Shown here piece after piece: positions 44,980 through 53,399 of a stretch of DNA of 64,000 nucleotides. Numbering within the stretch: position 1 is the first letter of the stretch; every line of letters begins with the position of its first letter. Location of the stretch: contig NZ_CP013909.1 of assembly GCF_001507645.1 (NCBI RefSeq), positions 3,658,001-3,722,000 of the forward strand, read 5' to 3'. The notes beneath the pieces were generated by a model, which saw only the letters and a program-made list of their open reading frames with translations, was not told the origin of the DNA and did not search any database. The translations under genes were made by a program, and so were the position numbers. The stretch comes from Hymenobacter sedentarius (GTDB lineage Bacteria; Bacteroidota; Bacteroidia; Cytophagales; Hymenobacteraceae).

Positions 44980-46026
44980 ATGAGAGCACCAGAATATCAA
45001 AAGAATCTTTACTTCTACGAAGGTGAAAATCTAAACCTCAACAAAATAGTAAAGCTGCACCACCCCGATGCTACCCCCGCGGAAGTAAAGAAATACTACC
45101 AGCGCTACTTCCAGCGCATTAAAAGCGGACTGACGTTAGAGGAAAGCCTGGAACCAAGTGGTCAACCCGTAACGCCTCCGGGTGCAGTATCCGCTTCCGA
45201 AGTGGTAAAGGTGGAAGTAGTAGAGGAAGCCGACCCTGAAACGCCGGAAGTAATGGAGCCCGAGGACACCGCAGAATTCCAGCGGGCGTTGGACATTGCC
45301 AAAAACGTCTACGTGACCTTTCGCAAATACCAGGGCCGCACGCTGGCCCACGTGCTGCAAACAGAACCCTCCTACGTGGAATGGATGCGCCGCAAGCTCG
45401 TGGAAAGCTGTGACGAGGCAGGCATGAAGTTGCTGGTTAACATCAACAAGCTCTACAACGATTTTCCTTGCGTACAGGAAATCGTGTACAAAAGCTTGCA
45501 GGCGTACTACGATTCGGCCAACAAAGCTCATGTCGTTCCGGCCAGCACGTCATTAGCCGACAATCCCCAGCTTAAGTCCCTCTGCGTCCTGGAACCGGTG
45601 CCTGCGCCCAAAGAGCCACGGAACGGGTTGGCCCTGGACGGCTTAACCCTAAAACAGGTGGTGGCCATGAGGGACGAGCACGCAAAAGAGAAAGAAGCCT
45701 TGCGGGAAGAACAGTCTGCCATAGACCAGCGGCGCTCCCTGATTACTTCCCGGTTAAGCCACCTCCACACGGAACTGGCGCAGCTGGAGCAGAAAGTAGA
45801 GGAGCTGACGCCGAAGTTACCGGCGGTGACCGACCACGCATTGGTTCGCTACTTCGAGCGGGTGATGGGCATGGACATCGAACAGATGAAGCGGCAAGTG
45901 ATTGGCTCGGACGACCCGGAGCTGTTGCAGACTTACCAGACCAGCAGCAGCGGCCGGTACATGGTCAGCAATACCCATCGCGTACACCTGGAAAACAATG
46001 TGATTGTAACCGTACTGCCGCGTTAG
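44980..46026 (+). CDS. Protein with ExoX-like C-terminal-type domain and coiled coil
   Basis: A 348-residue protein. The segment FRKYQGRTLAHVLQTEPSYVEW (about residues 114-135) matches the short domain found at the C-terminus of exonuclease-X-like proteins (pattern GKxxGkxL...dpsYlxWl). An E/Q/L-rich coiled coil follows (about 225-275), then TDHALVRYFERVMGMDIEQM, a pattern seen in other small phage proteins. No exonuclease catalytic domain is present. Possibly a partner in phage recombination or replication; unproven. Confidence 0.55.
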   Translation: MRAPEYQKNLYFYEGENLNLNKIVKLHHPDATPAEVKKYYQRYFQRIKSGLTLEESLEPSGQPVTPPGAVSASEVVKVEVVEEADPETPEVMEPEDTAEFQRALDIAKNVYVTFRKYQGRTLAHVLQTEPSYVEWMRRKLVESCDEAGMKLLVNINKLYNDFPCVQEIVYKSLQAYYDSANKAHVVPASTSLADNPQLKSLCVLEPVPAPKEPRNGLALDGLTLKQVVAMRDEHAKEKEALREEQSAIDQRRSLITSRLSHLHTELAQLEQKVEELTPKLPAVTDHALVRYFERVMGMDIEQMKRQVIGSDDPELLQTYQTSSSGRYMVSNTHRVHLENNVIVTVLPR

Positions 46027-46040
46027 TTTCTTTCACCACA

Positions 46041-46075
46041 ACAAAAGCCCTGCCTTGAGCGGCCGGGCTTTTGTG
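46041..46075 (+). terminator. Terminator after the ExoX-C-like gene
   Basis: ACAAAAGCCC and GGGCTTTTGT pair across an interior of 15 bases. Confidence 0.75.
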
Positions 46076-46139
46076 CACTCGTTGAATCCGCGTTTAAGTG
46101 TGGACGGTTTTACTTTGGCGTTACAAACCCATTTCAATT

Positions 46140-46367
46140 ATGCCGACCAGCAATTACGGTGGCCAAGGCGCCCCAGACTACAACGAGGGTAAGTTTACGG
46201 TTAGGTATACCGAACGTACCGAAGGTTCTGCCCCGGAGGAAAAAGCGAAGAAATTCCTGCGCTACGACGAGGCCGAAGCTTTCTACCACAGCATCGACGA
46301 CGACGCTTTTCTGTGGGATTACACGCGCTCTTCTGAACTCTGCGAGGGCAAAACCTACGTAGCCTAA
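46140..46367 (+). CDS. Small phage-like protein, 75 residues
   Basis: A protein starting MPTSNYGGQGAPDYNEGKFT and ending SELCEGKTYVA. It has an extended, aromatic-rich look (FYHSIDDDAFLWDYTRSS). The ATG is preferred to an upstream GTG that lies in the promoter. A bidirectional terminator follows. Function unknown. Confidence 0.5.
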   Translation: MPTSNYGGQGAPDYNEGKFTVRYTERTEGSAPEEKAKKFLRYDEAEAFYHSIDDDAFLWDYTRSSELCEGKTYVA

Positions 46368-46385
46368 CCGCTATAAAGACATTAC

Positions 46386-46417
46386 AATAAGCCCTGCCGG
46401 TGAGGGCAGGGCTTATT
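46386..46417 (+). terminator. Bidirectional terminator between convergent genes
   Basis: AATAAGCCCTGCC and GGCAGGGCTTATT form a 13-bp stem around GGTGA; it can serve both the 75-residue gene and the convergent 171-residue gene. Confidence 0.85.
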
Positions 46418-46433
46418 GCACTTATTCTCAGTT

Positions 46434-46949
46434 CTAAAACCCATAATTATCGCCATCACCGCTGTCAAATGAACGCATGGTTTTGTCTTCATCGTCATCG
46501 TCATCATCGATTTTATACGCTTTGCGCAGCTTCGGTAATGCATCAAACGCCTTCTTTCGGTTTTTAACATGTTTTGGTTTCATTTCAAAAAAGCCGCCTG
46601 GTACAAATAGGCTGCCGCCATCATGGACCATAATTTCTCCTGTTAAAAGACCAGACCCCATCAAAAGGACCCACTGGCCTTCTGTTATGGACTTATAGGG
46701 CACAGGAAATATTTTAGAGCCGTCAGTAAATACGATTTTCCATTTACTCCCCTCAGGTAAGTCAACCTCGTTTTGATTGTCAACTAATTTCCATCCTCCC
46801 TCAGGAGTGGGAACCAGTTCATCGCCGCTTGTAAAGACTTTTTTGTATTTCCCGGATTCTATTAGAACCATTTGGCCCCGGGCATCACCATTGACTTTAA
46901 GTACTCTTCGGCCCTTTTTGTCTATGTTGATAATATTTGCGTCATTCAT
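46434..46949 (-). CDS. Paralogue A of a tandem pair of unknown function
   Basis: A 171-residue protein. The first 90 residues form a beta-rich domain shared with its neighbour: KKGRRVLKV, SGKYKKVFTSGDELVP, PEGGWKLV and WKIVFTDGSKIF. A polar, basic middle (KPKHVKNRKK) and an acidic cluster (DDDDDDED) follow, then the C-terminal SFDSGDGDNYGF. The gene is on the opposite strand to the phage genes and AT-richer, with a short leader. That suits an accessory (moron) gene expressed in the lysogen. Confidence 0.65.
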   Translation of the reverse strand: MNDANIINIDKKGRRVLKVNGDARGQMVLIESGKYKKVFTSGDELVPTPEGGWKLVDNQNEVDLPEGSKWKIVFTDGSKIFPVPYKSITEGQWVLLMGSGLLTGEIMVHDGGSLFVPGGFFEMKPKHVKNRKKAFDALPKLRKAYKIDDDDDDEDKTMRSFDSGDGDNYGF

Positions 46950-47012
46950 GCTGTATTAGTTTTTTTAGCTGGGTTGTTAATACTTTGATTTAATCACAAT
47001 TAGAGTACACAA

Positions 47013-47498
47013 TTAGAACCCAAGCCTGTCACCATTGCCACTGCTTAAGGCACGCATCACGTTATCTTCATCGTCGTAATCATCTCTTTTTTGGACTGTA
47101 GTATTGAACTGCCTTTTCAGTAGTGCTTTTTCTACATTAAGCATTCCAATAGGCTTGCTTAACCCACCACCCATGTAGACCACAAGATCGCCTTTCAAAA
47201 AGCCTGTGCCATCGATTCTTGCCCACTCCCCTACCGCGACTTTCTTATAAGGCAATGAAAACAGTTTCGTGCCGTCAGTAAATACAATTTTCCATCTACT
47301 GCCGACAGGAAGATCTATTTCATTCTCGTTATAAACTAATTTCCAACCTCCCTCGGGATTGGGCACTAATTCGTCTCCGCTCTCAAAAACGCATTTGTAT
47401 TCTCCGGACTTCATTAAAGTCGTTTTTCCGCCTGCACTACCAAATATTTTTATTACTCTTCTGCCTTTTTTATTCGTGCGGATCTCTGCGTTCAGCAT
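47013..47498 (-). CDS. Paralogue B of a tandem pair of unknown function
   Basis: A 161-residue protein closely similar to the gene at 46434: KKGRRVIKI, SGEYKCVFESGDELVP, PEGGWKLV and WKIVFTDGTKLF recur in the same order. The C-terminus again ends in an acidic patch (DDYDDED) and MRALSSGNGDRLGF, where GD-x-x-GF and M-R are kept. The pair arose by tandem duplication, followed by divergence. No known family is recognised; no signal peptide. Confidence 0.65.
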   Translation of the reverse strand: MLNAEIRTNKKGRRVIKIFGSAGGKTTLMKSGEYKCVFESGDELVPNPEGGWKLVYNENEIDLPVGSRWKIVFTDGTKLFSLPYKKVAVGEWARIDGTGFLKGDLVVYMGGGLSKPIGMLNVEKALLKRQFNTTVQKRDDYDDEDNVMRALSSGNGDRLGF

Positions 47499-47552
47499 GG
47501 CTGTATCTATTTTGGAGATTGAAGGAATGTGTTGCTAATGTAGCTGACTACT

Positions 47553-47580
47553 CATAAAAAAAACCTCATATTCATATGAG
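47553..47580 (-). terminator. Minus-strand hairpin upstream of paralogue B
   Basis: CTCATAT-TC-ATATGAG is a palindrome followed on the minus strand by a run of T (A-tract 47555-47563 on the plus strand). It would stop transcripts entering paralogue B from the right. Confidence 0.5.
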
Positions 47581-47610
47581 CTTTTTAAGAAAAAAAGGAG
47601 CACCGTAAAA

Positions 47611-47761
47611 TCACACTGAGGCGCTGACTACTTCGTCGATCAGTTGGTAGGCGGTCAACGGGTCGTTGGCGTAGATGGCCATCACCACCATCCCGCCGTG
47701 GACTTTGGCGCAGAACAACTCAACAAGTTGCCCGTGGTGCAGCGCAGCAGCAAAACCAATT
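47611..47761 (-). pseudogene. Possible remnant of a phage-like gene
   Basis: One minus-strand frame without an ATG reads LIGFAAALHHGQLVELFCAK, then VHGGMVVMAIYANDPLTAYQ and a stop. The composition fits a real coding region, but there is no start codon at the 5' end. It may be the end of a gene truncated when the packaging module joined the accessory region. Confidence 0.25.
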
Positions 47762-47769
47762 AACTAGCA

Positions 47770-47806
47770 CAAAAGCCCTGTCAGAGATACTGACAGGGCT
47801 TTTTTA
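47770..47806 (+). terminator. Terminator before the packaging module
   Basis: AAAAGCCCTGTCAG and CTGACAGGGCTTTT pair around AGATA, followed by T residues. It insulates the terminase genes from upstream transcription. Confidence 0.9.
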
Positions 47807-47870
47807 TGTCTATTCCAATCCAATAAATACAGGTGGTAAAGCGCTCCAAAAGGCTTTTACCACCTATTGA

Positions 47871-48365
47871 ATGGATGCTTTTGAAGACCTGTACAACCAG
47901 GCACCCAAACCCAAGCACGCGGGCGGACGCCCCACGCTCTACACCCCCGAACTGGCCCGGCAAATCTGTGATTTGGTGGCCGAGGGCAATTCCCTGCGCA
48001 AAATCTGTCAAGACGACGACCTGCCTTCCCGCCGCACCATCCTCAATTGGATGACCACCTACCCCGAGTTTCTTCGCCAGTACGAGGCCGCTTATAAGGT
48101 CCAGATGCTGGTAATCTTTGACGAGCTGAAGGACATCGTGGACGAGTGCGACGTGGTGGAGATTGCCAAGGTTCGGGAGCAGCTGAAGTTGCGCCAGTGG
48201 CTGTTGAAAATTCAGGAGCCGAAGAAGTTTGGTGAGCGCCCCGAGCCCCGCGAAGCCGAATCGGCCCATGAGTTGGACTTGTCGCAGTTCACCGACGAAG
48301 AGTACGCCACTTACAAGAAGCTCATTGCGGCCGCGACGCCCCCAAAAAAGGACCCAAATGAATAA
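47871..48365 (+). CDS. Terminase small subunit
   Basis: A 164-residue DNA-recognition subunit of the packaging motor. The N-terminal helix-turn-helix region has GGRPTLYTPELARQICDLVA and NSLRKICQDDDLPSRRTILNW, the layout of Sf6/gp1-type small subunits. A helical oligomerisation part follows. It binds the pac or cos site and hands it to TerL. It overlaps the terminase large subunit by one base (TAATG), as is usual. Confidence 0.85.
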   Translation: MDAFEDLYNQAPKPKHAGGRPTLYTPELARQICDLVAEGNSLRKICQDDDLPSRRTILNWMTTYPEFLRQYEAAYKVQMLVIFDELKDIVDECDVVEIAKVREQLKLRQWLLKIQEPKKFGERPEPREAESAHELDLSQFTDEEYATYKKLIAAATPPKKDPNE

Positions 48366-49816
48366 TGCGCAGCGTGCAAGAGGCGATTGTCGCCGAGGAC
48401 TGCCGCCGCAACTTCTTCACGTTCTTCTGTACCTACTGGCCCGAGATTGAAGCGGCCGAATTACAGCTCAACTGGCACATTCAATTCCTCTGTGACTTCC
48501 TGCAAGGCGTGGTGGAACGCTGGGAGCGCAAGGAGGCCCAGGACGATGTCTTGATCAACATCGTGTTCGGCCTGAGCAAGTCCACCATCCTCCAGTTGCT
48601 CGAAGCCTGGATAACCTTACGTACTCCTAGCGCCAAGATTCTCGGCACCAGCTATTCACGGGAAATCAGCATCAAGAACGCGGGCAAGGTGCGCGAGTGC
48701 CTCAAGTCGCAGCGGTTTCAAAAGGCCTACCCCAAGCGCATCGTCTTTGACCGCGACAACGACGGCAAGAGCAAGTTCGCCAACCAGGAGAAAGGCGTGT
48801 ATTACACCAGCTCGACGGGCGGCACGGCCACGGGCCTGCACAGTGACTTCATCATCAACGACGACCCGCTGAGCGCGAAGCAGGCCAATAGCCTCTTAAA
48901 ACGCACCAGCGCCAACGATTACATCTCGACGACTCTTTCCTCGCGAAAGACCGACAAGAGCCGCACGGTGACGATTACGGTCATGCAGCGTTTGCACCTG
49001 GACGACCCCAGCGGCTACCTGTTGGCCAAGAAGAAGCTCCAGCACATCTGCTTGCCGGCGCGTGTGACAGCAGACAATCGCCACCTGGTACAGCCGCAGT
49101 CGGCCCTGCCCTACTACGACGCCAACGGCGGCCTGCTGGACCCGAACCGCTTTAACGATGCGGTCATCGACTCCTATAAGGTCGAGCTGGGACCCTATGC
49201 CTTCGCGGCCCAGGTCATGCAGAACCCAGCCGATGACAGCACCGGCATCTTCAAGAAGCCCAACTTCGAAATCATCACGTGGGAGCAATTCCAAGCCGTG
49301 ACGAAGGGCCAGAACGTGCTGTGGAATTACGATGCCGACACGGCCCTGACCGAAAACACCAGCAACGACCCCACGGCGCTTTTGGCTTCGTGCACCATCG
49401 ACGGTATCACCTACATCCGCGAGTCCTACTGCGACTGGATGGAATACGAAACGCTGCTGGACTACCTGCCCGTGTTCCTGGGCCGCAACGGCTACACCAG
49501 CGGCAGCACCCTCTACATCGAGCCCAAGGCCAACGGCAAAAGCGTCTTCCAGTCCATGCAAAAGCGGGGCAAAGTGCTGGTTGAGGAAGCGCCCGCCCCG
49601 AGTACCGACAAGGTGCAGCGGGCCCACAACGTGCTGCCTTACATCTACCAGAACAAAGTCAAGCTGATCGACGGCAGTTGGGTGGTCCCCTTCCTCACGG
49701 AGCTGACCGGCTTCCCCAACGCGGCGCACGATGACCGGGTCGATACGCTCACCCAGTGCTTAGCCCGCGTGATGGGCCTCACCAACAAGGCCAAGCGCAA
49801 AATGCGGGTGTACTAA
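48365..49816 (+). CDS. Terminase large subunit (ATPase-nuclease)
   Basis: A 483-residue packaging motor protein. The ATPase half has a Walker A in the place of NIVFGLSKSTI and a Walker B as DFIINDDPL, followed by a C motif region (TVTITVMQR). The RNase-H-like nuclease half begins with YDADTALTENTSNDPTALL and keeps a late acidic pair in AAHDDRVDTL. The Walker A differs from the classic GxGKS: the residue before the lysine is S. The length and order fit a complete TerL. Confidence 0.9.
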   Translation: MRSVQEAIVAEDCRRNFFTFFCTYWPEIEAAELQLNWHIQFLCDFLQGVVERWERKEAQDDVLINIVFGLSKSTILQLLEAWITLRTPSAKILGTSYSREISIKNAGKVRECLKSQRFQKAYPKRIVFDRDNDGKSKFANQEKGVYYTSSTGGTATGLHSDFIINDDPLSAKQANSLLKRTSANDYISTTLSSRKTDKSRTVTITVMQRLHLDDPSGYLLAKKKLQHICLPARVTADNRHLVQPQSALPYYDANGGLLDPNRFNDAVIDSYKVELGPYAFAAQVMQNPADDSTGIFKKPNFEIITWEQFQAVTKGQNVLWNYDADTALTENTSNDPTALLASCTIDGITYIRESYCDWMEYETLLDYLPVFLGRNGYTSGSTLYIEPKANGKSVFQSMQKRGKVLVEEAPAPSTDKVQRAHNVLPYIYQNKVKLIDGSWVVPFLTELTGFPNAAHDDRVDTLTQCLARVMGLTNKAKRKMRVY

Positions 49817-49893
49817 AACAACGATAACTAGTAAACGTGCTTGCCGCGTGCCAAAGAGTAGCTTCAGATTCGGCTGCCATGTAATTTGGCGGC

Positions 49894-50346
49894 ATGAAAA
49901 AAATACGATTGGTATTCGAAGCTGAAGTAGAGCAGGATGTTGAAATCACCCCTGACTTTTTGCGCCGCGTATGGGGGCGTAATCAAAATTTCACAGAGGA
50001 TTTGCTTAGTGACGAACACTGGATGGAGAGCGCCCGTCATGAAGAAGTCCTTCTAAAAGCTTTGTTAGCATATCCTAAACAGTACCAACAATTTCTCCTG
50101 CTTGCCTTACAGCACAGCACCGAAACACTTACAGAATCCCAGTTTTTACAGTTAGCCGGGAATGCTCCAAATCGATGGGCTCGTAGGGAGATGGACCCAA
50201 TTGAGGGAACTGTCTACGTGCTACCAAGTGAAAGTGCTGCTTATTTCAACAAAGCTATAAGCAATGGGACATTTTCTGAACAGACCGAATTGATAAGAGA
50301 ATCATTGCGTATTGATATTAAATCGATTCACATTGAAGAGGCCTAA
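49894..50346 (+). CDS. Unrecognised gene inserted between terminase and portal
   Basis: A 150-residue protein, acidic and helical (MKKIRLVFEAEVEQDVEITP, then RHEEVLLKALLAYPKQYQQF). Its AT-rich composition differs from terL and portal on either side. It has a terminator after it but an unclear promoter. A gene in this position is not part of the usual HK97-type head module, so it is a candidate moron. Confidence 0.6.
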   Translation: MKKIRLVFEAEVEQDVEITPDFLRRVWGRNQNFTEDLLSDEHWMESARHEEVLLKALLAYPKQYQQFLLLALQHSTETLTESQFLQLAGNAPNRWARREMDPIEGTVYVLPSESAAYFNKAISNGTFSEQTELIRESLRIDIKSIHIEEA

Positions 50347-50387
50347 GAACGCTCTCTTTTATCACCTAATTAATAGCCCCTACCAGA

Positions 50388-50417
50388 GCCGCCTCAGTTA
50401 CTGAGGCGGTTTTTTTA
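50388..50417 (+). terminator. Terminator before the portal gene
   Basis: CCGCCTCAG and CTGAGGCGG form a perfect 9-bp stem around TTA, followed by seven T residues. Confidence 0.93.
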
Positions 50418-50434
50418 TGCCTTGACGCCAGTCC

Positions 50435-50442
50435 ATATATAG
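50435..50442 (+). promoter_or_regulatory. ATATATAG box upstream of the portal gene
   Basis: An ATATATA box 18 bases after the terminator and about 30 bases before the portal ATG. It is one of a set of similar boxes in this module. Confidence 0.45.
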
Positions 50443-50471
50443 TCAGGCTACCAAAAATTACGACGGCATGA

Positions 50472-51776
50472 ATGTCTATCCTGACCAACCTAAAGAACCT
50501 GTTCATCACACAGGACGCAGCGCCTTTCGCTGTTGAACAAAAAGCCCTGGTGGGCGTGGATGGCATCGGCCGGACCAATCCGGTCAGCTTTAGTGTACTC
50601 AACGCCGCCCCGGCCATCAACCTGGGCCGCAACGACGCGCAGCTCAACATTGTTTTCGCGACCATCCTCAACGCGATTCTGATTGCCTCTCGGTCCATTC
50701 CGTGGAATGTGTACAAGCTGAGCAAAGACGAGACCGCGGAAAAAGTCCCAAACCACCCCTTGGGCAACGTGCTGTACCGCCCCAACCCCACCCAAACGTG
50801 GGGTGATTTTGTCACCGACTACCTGGGCACCTTTATCAGCACCGGCAATGCCTTCATTCTGGCCCGCACTAACGCGTCCGGGTTGAATTACGGCCAGATC
50901 ACCCAATTGTGGCTGATGCCTAAGCACACGGAAGTAGTACCTGGCGTGAACTGGATGTCTCCGGTCCAGGGCTACCGCTTGCTGCGCCAGGACGGCGGCT
51001 ACGACACGTTTTCGGCCGAAGAAGTACTGCACCTGAAAACCTTTAACCCTGAAAAAAAGAACTACGGCCTCAGCCCGCTGAGCACTGGCCTCCTGGCGTT
51101 GACCAGCCTGGACTACGCCATGCGCGAACGCATCCAGCAACTGGCTAACGGGGGCCCCAAGACGGTGTTCTTCAACGCCAGCGAAGAGGTGGAAGGCGAT
51201 TTGACCGAAGCCCAGGAACGCGACCTCTACGCCAAGCTCAACCGCCGCGGCTCCCAGGCCACCTACGTGCCCAGCAAGATCGGCACCGCGCAGCTCGGCC
51301 TAAGCCCGGCAGAACTGGATGTACTGAACTCCATCCAGGCCGACAAAGGCATGGTGGCTGACCTGTTGAACTACCCGGACATTCTGCTCAGCGGCACCAA
51401 ATCGAACACCTACAACAACGTGGCCGAGGCGCAGAAGGCCTTGTACAACAACTGCCTGATTCCCCACCTGCGGTTGCTCCAGGAAGGCCTGAACTACAAG
51501 TTTGGCGGTGCCTACAAAGACCAGGTGTACATCGATCTGGACTTGTCCGGCGTGGAGGTACTAAAGCCCAACACCACGGCCCTAATCACCGCGGCCAACA
51601 GCGCCGACTTCCTCACCGTCAACGAGAAGCGCAAGCTGGCGGGCTACCAGAGCATCGACGGCGGCGACGGATTCCTGAGAAGTGCGGCCATTGGCTACGT
51701 GTCCACCATTGACGAGCAGGACCAGACCCCGGCCGATGCCTACGCCACGGGAGACGCTGCCGTGCCGGAAGAATAA
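50472..51776 (+). CDS. Phage portal protein (HK97 family)
   Basis: A 434-residue portal, the dodecameric ring at the capsid vertex through which DNA is packaged and ejected. Typical segments are PLGNVLYRPNPTQTWGDF, TFISTGNAFIL, HLKTFNPEKKNYGLSPL and LLNYPDILLSGTKSNTYNN. The C-terminus is acidic. It overlaps, or directly precedes, the MuF-like gene. The family call is firm from the overall pattern and position. Confidence 0.9.
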   Translation: MSILTNLKNLFITQDAAPFAVEQKALVGVDGIGRTNPVSFSVLNAAPAINLGRNDAQLNIVFATILNAILIASRSIPWNVYKLSKDETAEKVPNHPLGNVLYRPNPTQTWGDFVTDYLGTFISTGNAFILARTNASGLNYGQITQLWLMPKHTEVVPGVNWMSPVQGYRLLRQDGGYDTFSAEEVLHLKTFNPEKKNYGLSPLSTGLLALTSLDYAMRERIQQLANGGPKTVFFNASEEVEGDLTEAQERDLYAKLNRRGSQATYVPSKIGTAQLGLSPAELDVLNSIQADKGMVADLLNYPDILLSGTKSNTYNNVAEAQKALYNNCLIPHLRLLQEGLNYKFGGAYKDQVYIDLDLSGVEVLKPNTTALITAANSADFLTVNEKRKLAGYQSIDGGDGFLRSAAIGYVSTIDEQDQTPADAYATGDAAVPEE

Positions 51777-51792
51777 CGCACCCCTCCCCTGC

Positions 51793-52554
51793 TTGAACCA
51801 ACATCTTACTGACCGCTTCCAGCGCATCGATGCGCTGGAGGACCGGTACACCCGCCGTATCCGGCTGGCCCTGCTACGTGACCTGGAAAGAGCCCTGGCC
51901 CTGGCGGCCGCGGGCGCGATGCCCGAATTAATCGCGGCCAGCGTCAGCACCAAGCACCTGAAGGCGGTACTGCACGAGCTCTACCTGACCGTGATGGTCC
52001 AGGAAGCGCGTTTTGAGTACCGCCACCTCGTCCGGGAGCAAAAAGCGGCTACTGGCCTACCGGTCACGGATTGGCTGCGGCGTGCAAAGAATTTTATCGC
52101 CCTCGAATCGTCCAAGGCCATCGTCAAAATCGCCGAAACGACGAGAAAAGAGGTGCGCCAGGTGCTCAAAGAGGCTGCGGCTACTGGCAAGAGCATTGCC
52201 GATACGGCCCGCAGCATGCGCAGCCAGATCACCGAGTTCAACACCAAAAGAGCTCGTAGAATCGCGAGAACCGAGCTGATTGGTGCCTCGTCGGCGGGTT
52301 CCTACGTTGGCGCCCTCTCGACTGGCTTGGCCCTCGACAAGTACTGGATTACCACGGCCGACGCCAGGACCCGCCCCACGCATTTGGCGGCTGGTGGGCA
52401 GCAGGTGGACATCAACCAGCCCTTTCTGATTGGCGGGGAGCCCTGCCGTTTTCCAGCAGATCCGGCCCTCAGCGCGCGGGAGCGCATCAACTGCCGGTGT
52501 GCCATCGGCTACAAGCCAAAAGGCGCACTACGCACCGGCTCATTGGACTTATAA
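51793..52554 (+). CDS. MuF-like minor capsid / head morphogenesis protein
   Basis: A protein of the SPP1 gp7 / Mu gpF type, a minor head component linked to the portal. The C-terminal domain holds RTELIGASSAGSYVGAL, WITTADARTRPTHL and RINCRCAIGY, the conserved end of the family. The N-terminal half is helical. A TTG at 51793 fits an end-to-end layout with the portal; an upstream ATG at 51736 overlaps the portal and gives a proline-rich tail that looks like shadow coding. So the start is not certain. Confidence 0.8.
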   Translation: MNQHLTDRFQRIDALEDRYTRRIRLALLRDLERALALAAAGAMPELIAASVSTKHLKAVLHELYLTVMVQEARFEYRHLVREQKAATGLPVTDWLRRAKNFIALESSKAIVKIAETTRKEVRQVLKEAAATGKSIADTARSMRSQITEFNTKRARRIARTELIGASSAGSYVGALSTGLALDKYWITTADARTRPTHLAAGGQQVDINQPFLIGGEPCRFPADPALSARERINCRCAIGYKPKGALRTGSLDL

Positions 52555-52573
52555 CCACCAAAGCATCAAGCAG

Positions 52574-52599
52574 AACCTCGCGTAAAAGCGGGTTTTTTT
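52574..52599 (+). terminator. Terminator after the MuF-like gene
   Basis: AACC(T)CGC and GCGGGTT pair around GTAAAA, with a single bulge, and seven T residues follow. Confidence 0.8.
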
Positions 52600-52626
52600 A
52601 TGGCAAAAAGCGAGGGGAAGCGCTGA

Positions 52627-52634
52627 ATATATAA
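52627..52634 (+). promoter_or_regulatory. ATATATAA box upstream of the prohead protease gene
   Basis: It follows a terminator by 28 bases and lies 24 bases before the protease ATG at 52659. Confidence 0.45.
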
Positions 52635-52658
52635 AGCAGCAAAACACCACCTCCCCCC

Positions 52659-53387
52659 ATGTTCGAAACCAAAAAGGCTGCCACCGGAATCATCACCGAC
52701 GTCGATACGACGGGGCGCCGCATCGTGCTGTACGCGGCGGACTTCAATTCCCTGGATTCTTACCAGGACGTCATCAAGCCGGGTGCCTTCGCGAAGACGA
52801 TTCAAGAGAATCGGGCCCGCATCAAGCACCTGATGCACCACAACACCGAACAGGTAGTGGGCCGCCCCGAGTCCATCGTGGAAGACATGAAGGGCCTGTT
52901 GGTAACCTCCATCATCAGCGACACCCAGCTCGGCCGCGACCTGCTCACGCTGGTAGCCGATGGGGTGCTTACCGAGAACTCCATCGGCTACACGGCCGTG
53001 AAGTCCAGCCGCGACGAATCGACCGGCACGCGCACCCTGCAGGAAATCAAGCTCTACGAGTACAGCACCGTGACCTGGGGCGCCAACGAGAACGCGGGCA
53101 TCGTGGGCATCAAGTCCCTGACCCCGGCCGACCAGCAGGCCGAGCTCTTCAAGCAGCTCACCCTCCTACAAAAATCGCTTCGCCACGGGAATATCTCGGA
53201 CGAAACGTGCGCGCTTCTGGAAATCAAGGCGCTGCAAATACAGCAGGCGATTTCGGATTTACTGTCCCCATCACTCCCTCTTCCAGCCGAGCCGGTGCAA
53301 GCCACTCAGGCGCTGGTGGTCGAGCCGGTGCAGGTGAAGCTGGAATTCAATGCGCTCCGCGTCTTCCAAGACGCTTATAAAAAGTGA
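52659..53387 (+). CDS. HK97-family prohead serine protease
   Basis: A 242-residue protease that cleaves the capsid protein's delta domain during maturation. The catalytic histidine is in RIKHLMHHN and the serine in LTENSIGY; VVGRPESIVED and VTWGANENAGI are further conserved positions. The last 80 residues are a coiled, proline-rich tail, possibly a scaffold part. It is immediately upstream of the capsid gene, as usual. Confidence 0.9.
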   Translation: MFETKKAATGIITDVDTTGRRIVLYAADFNSLDSYQDVIKPGAFAKTIQENRARIKHLMHHNTEQVVGRPESIVEDMKGLLVTSIISDTQLGRDLLTLVADGVLTENSIGYTAVKSSRDESTGTRTLQEIKLYEYSTVTWGANENAGIVGIKSLTPADQQAELFKQLTLLQKSLRHGNISDETCALLEIKALQIQQAISDLLSPSLPLPAEPVQATQALVVEPVQVKLEFNALRVFQDAYKK

Positions 53388-53399
53388 TTCACCCTAACC

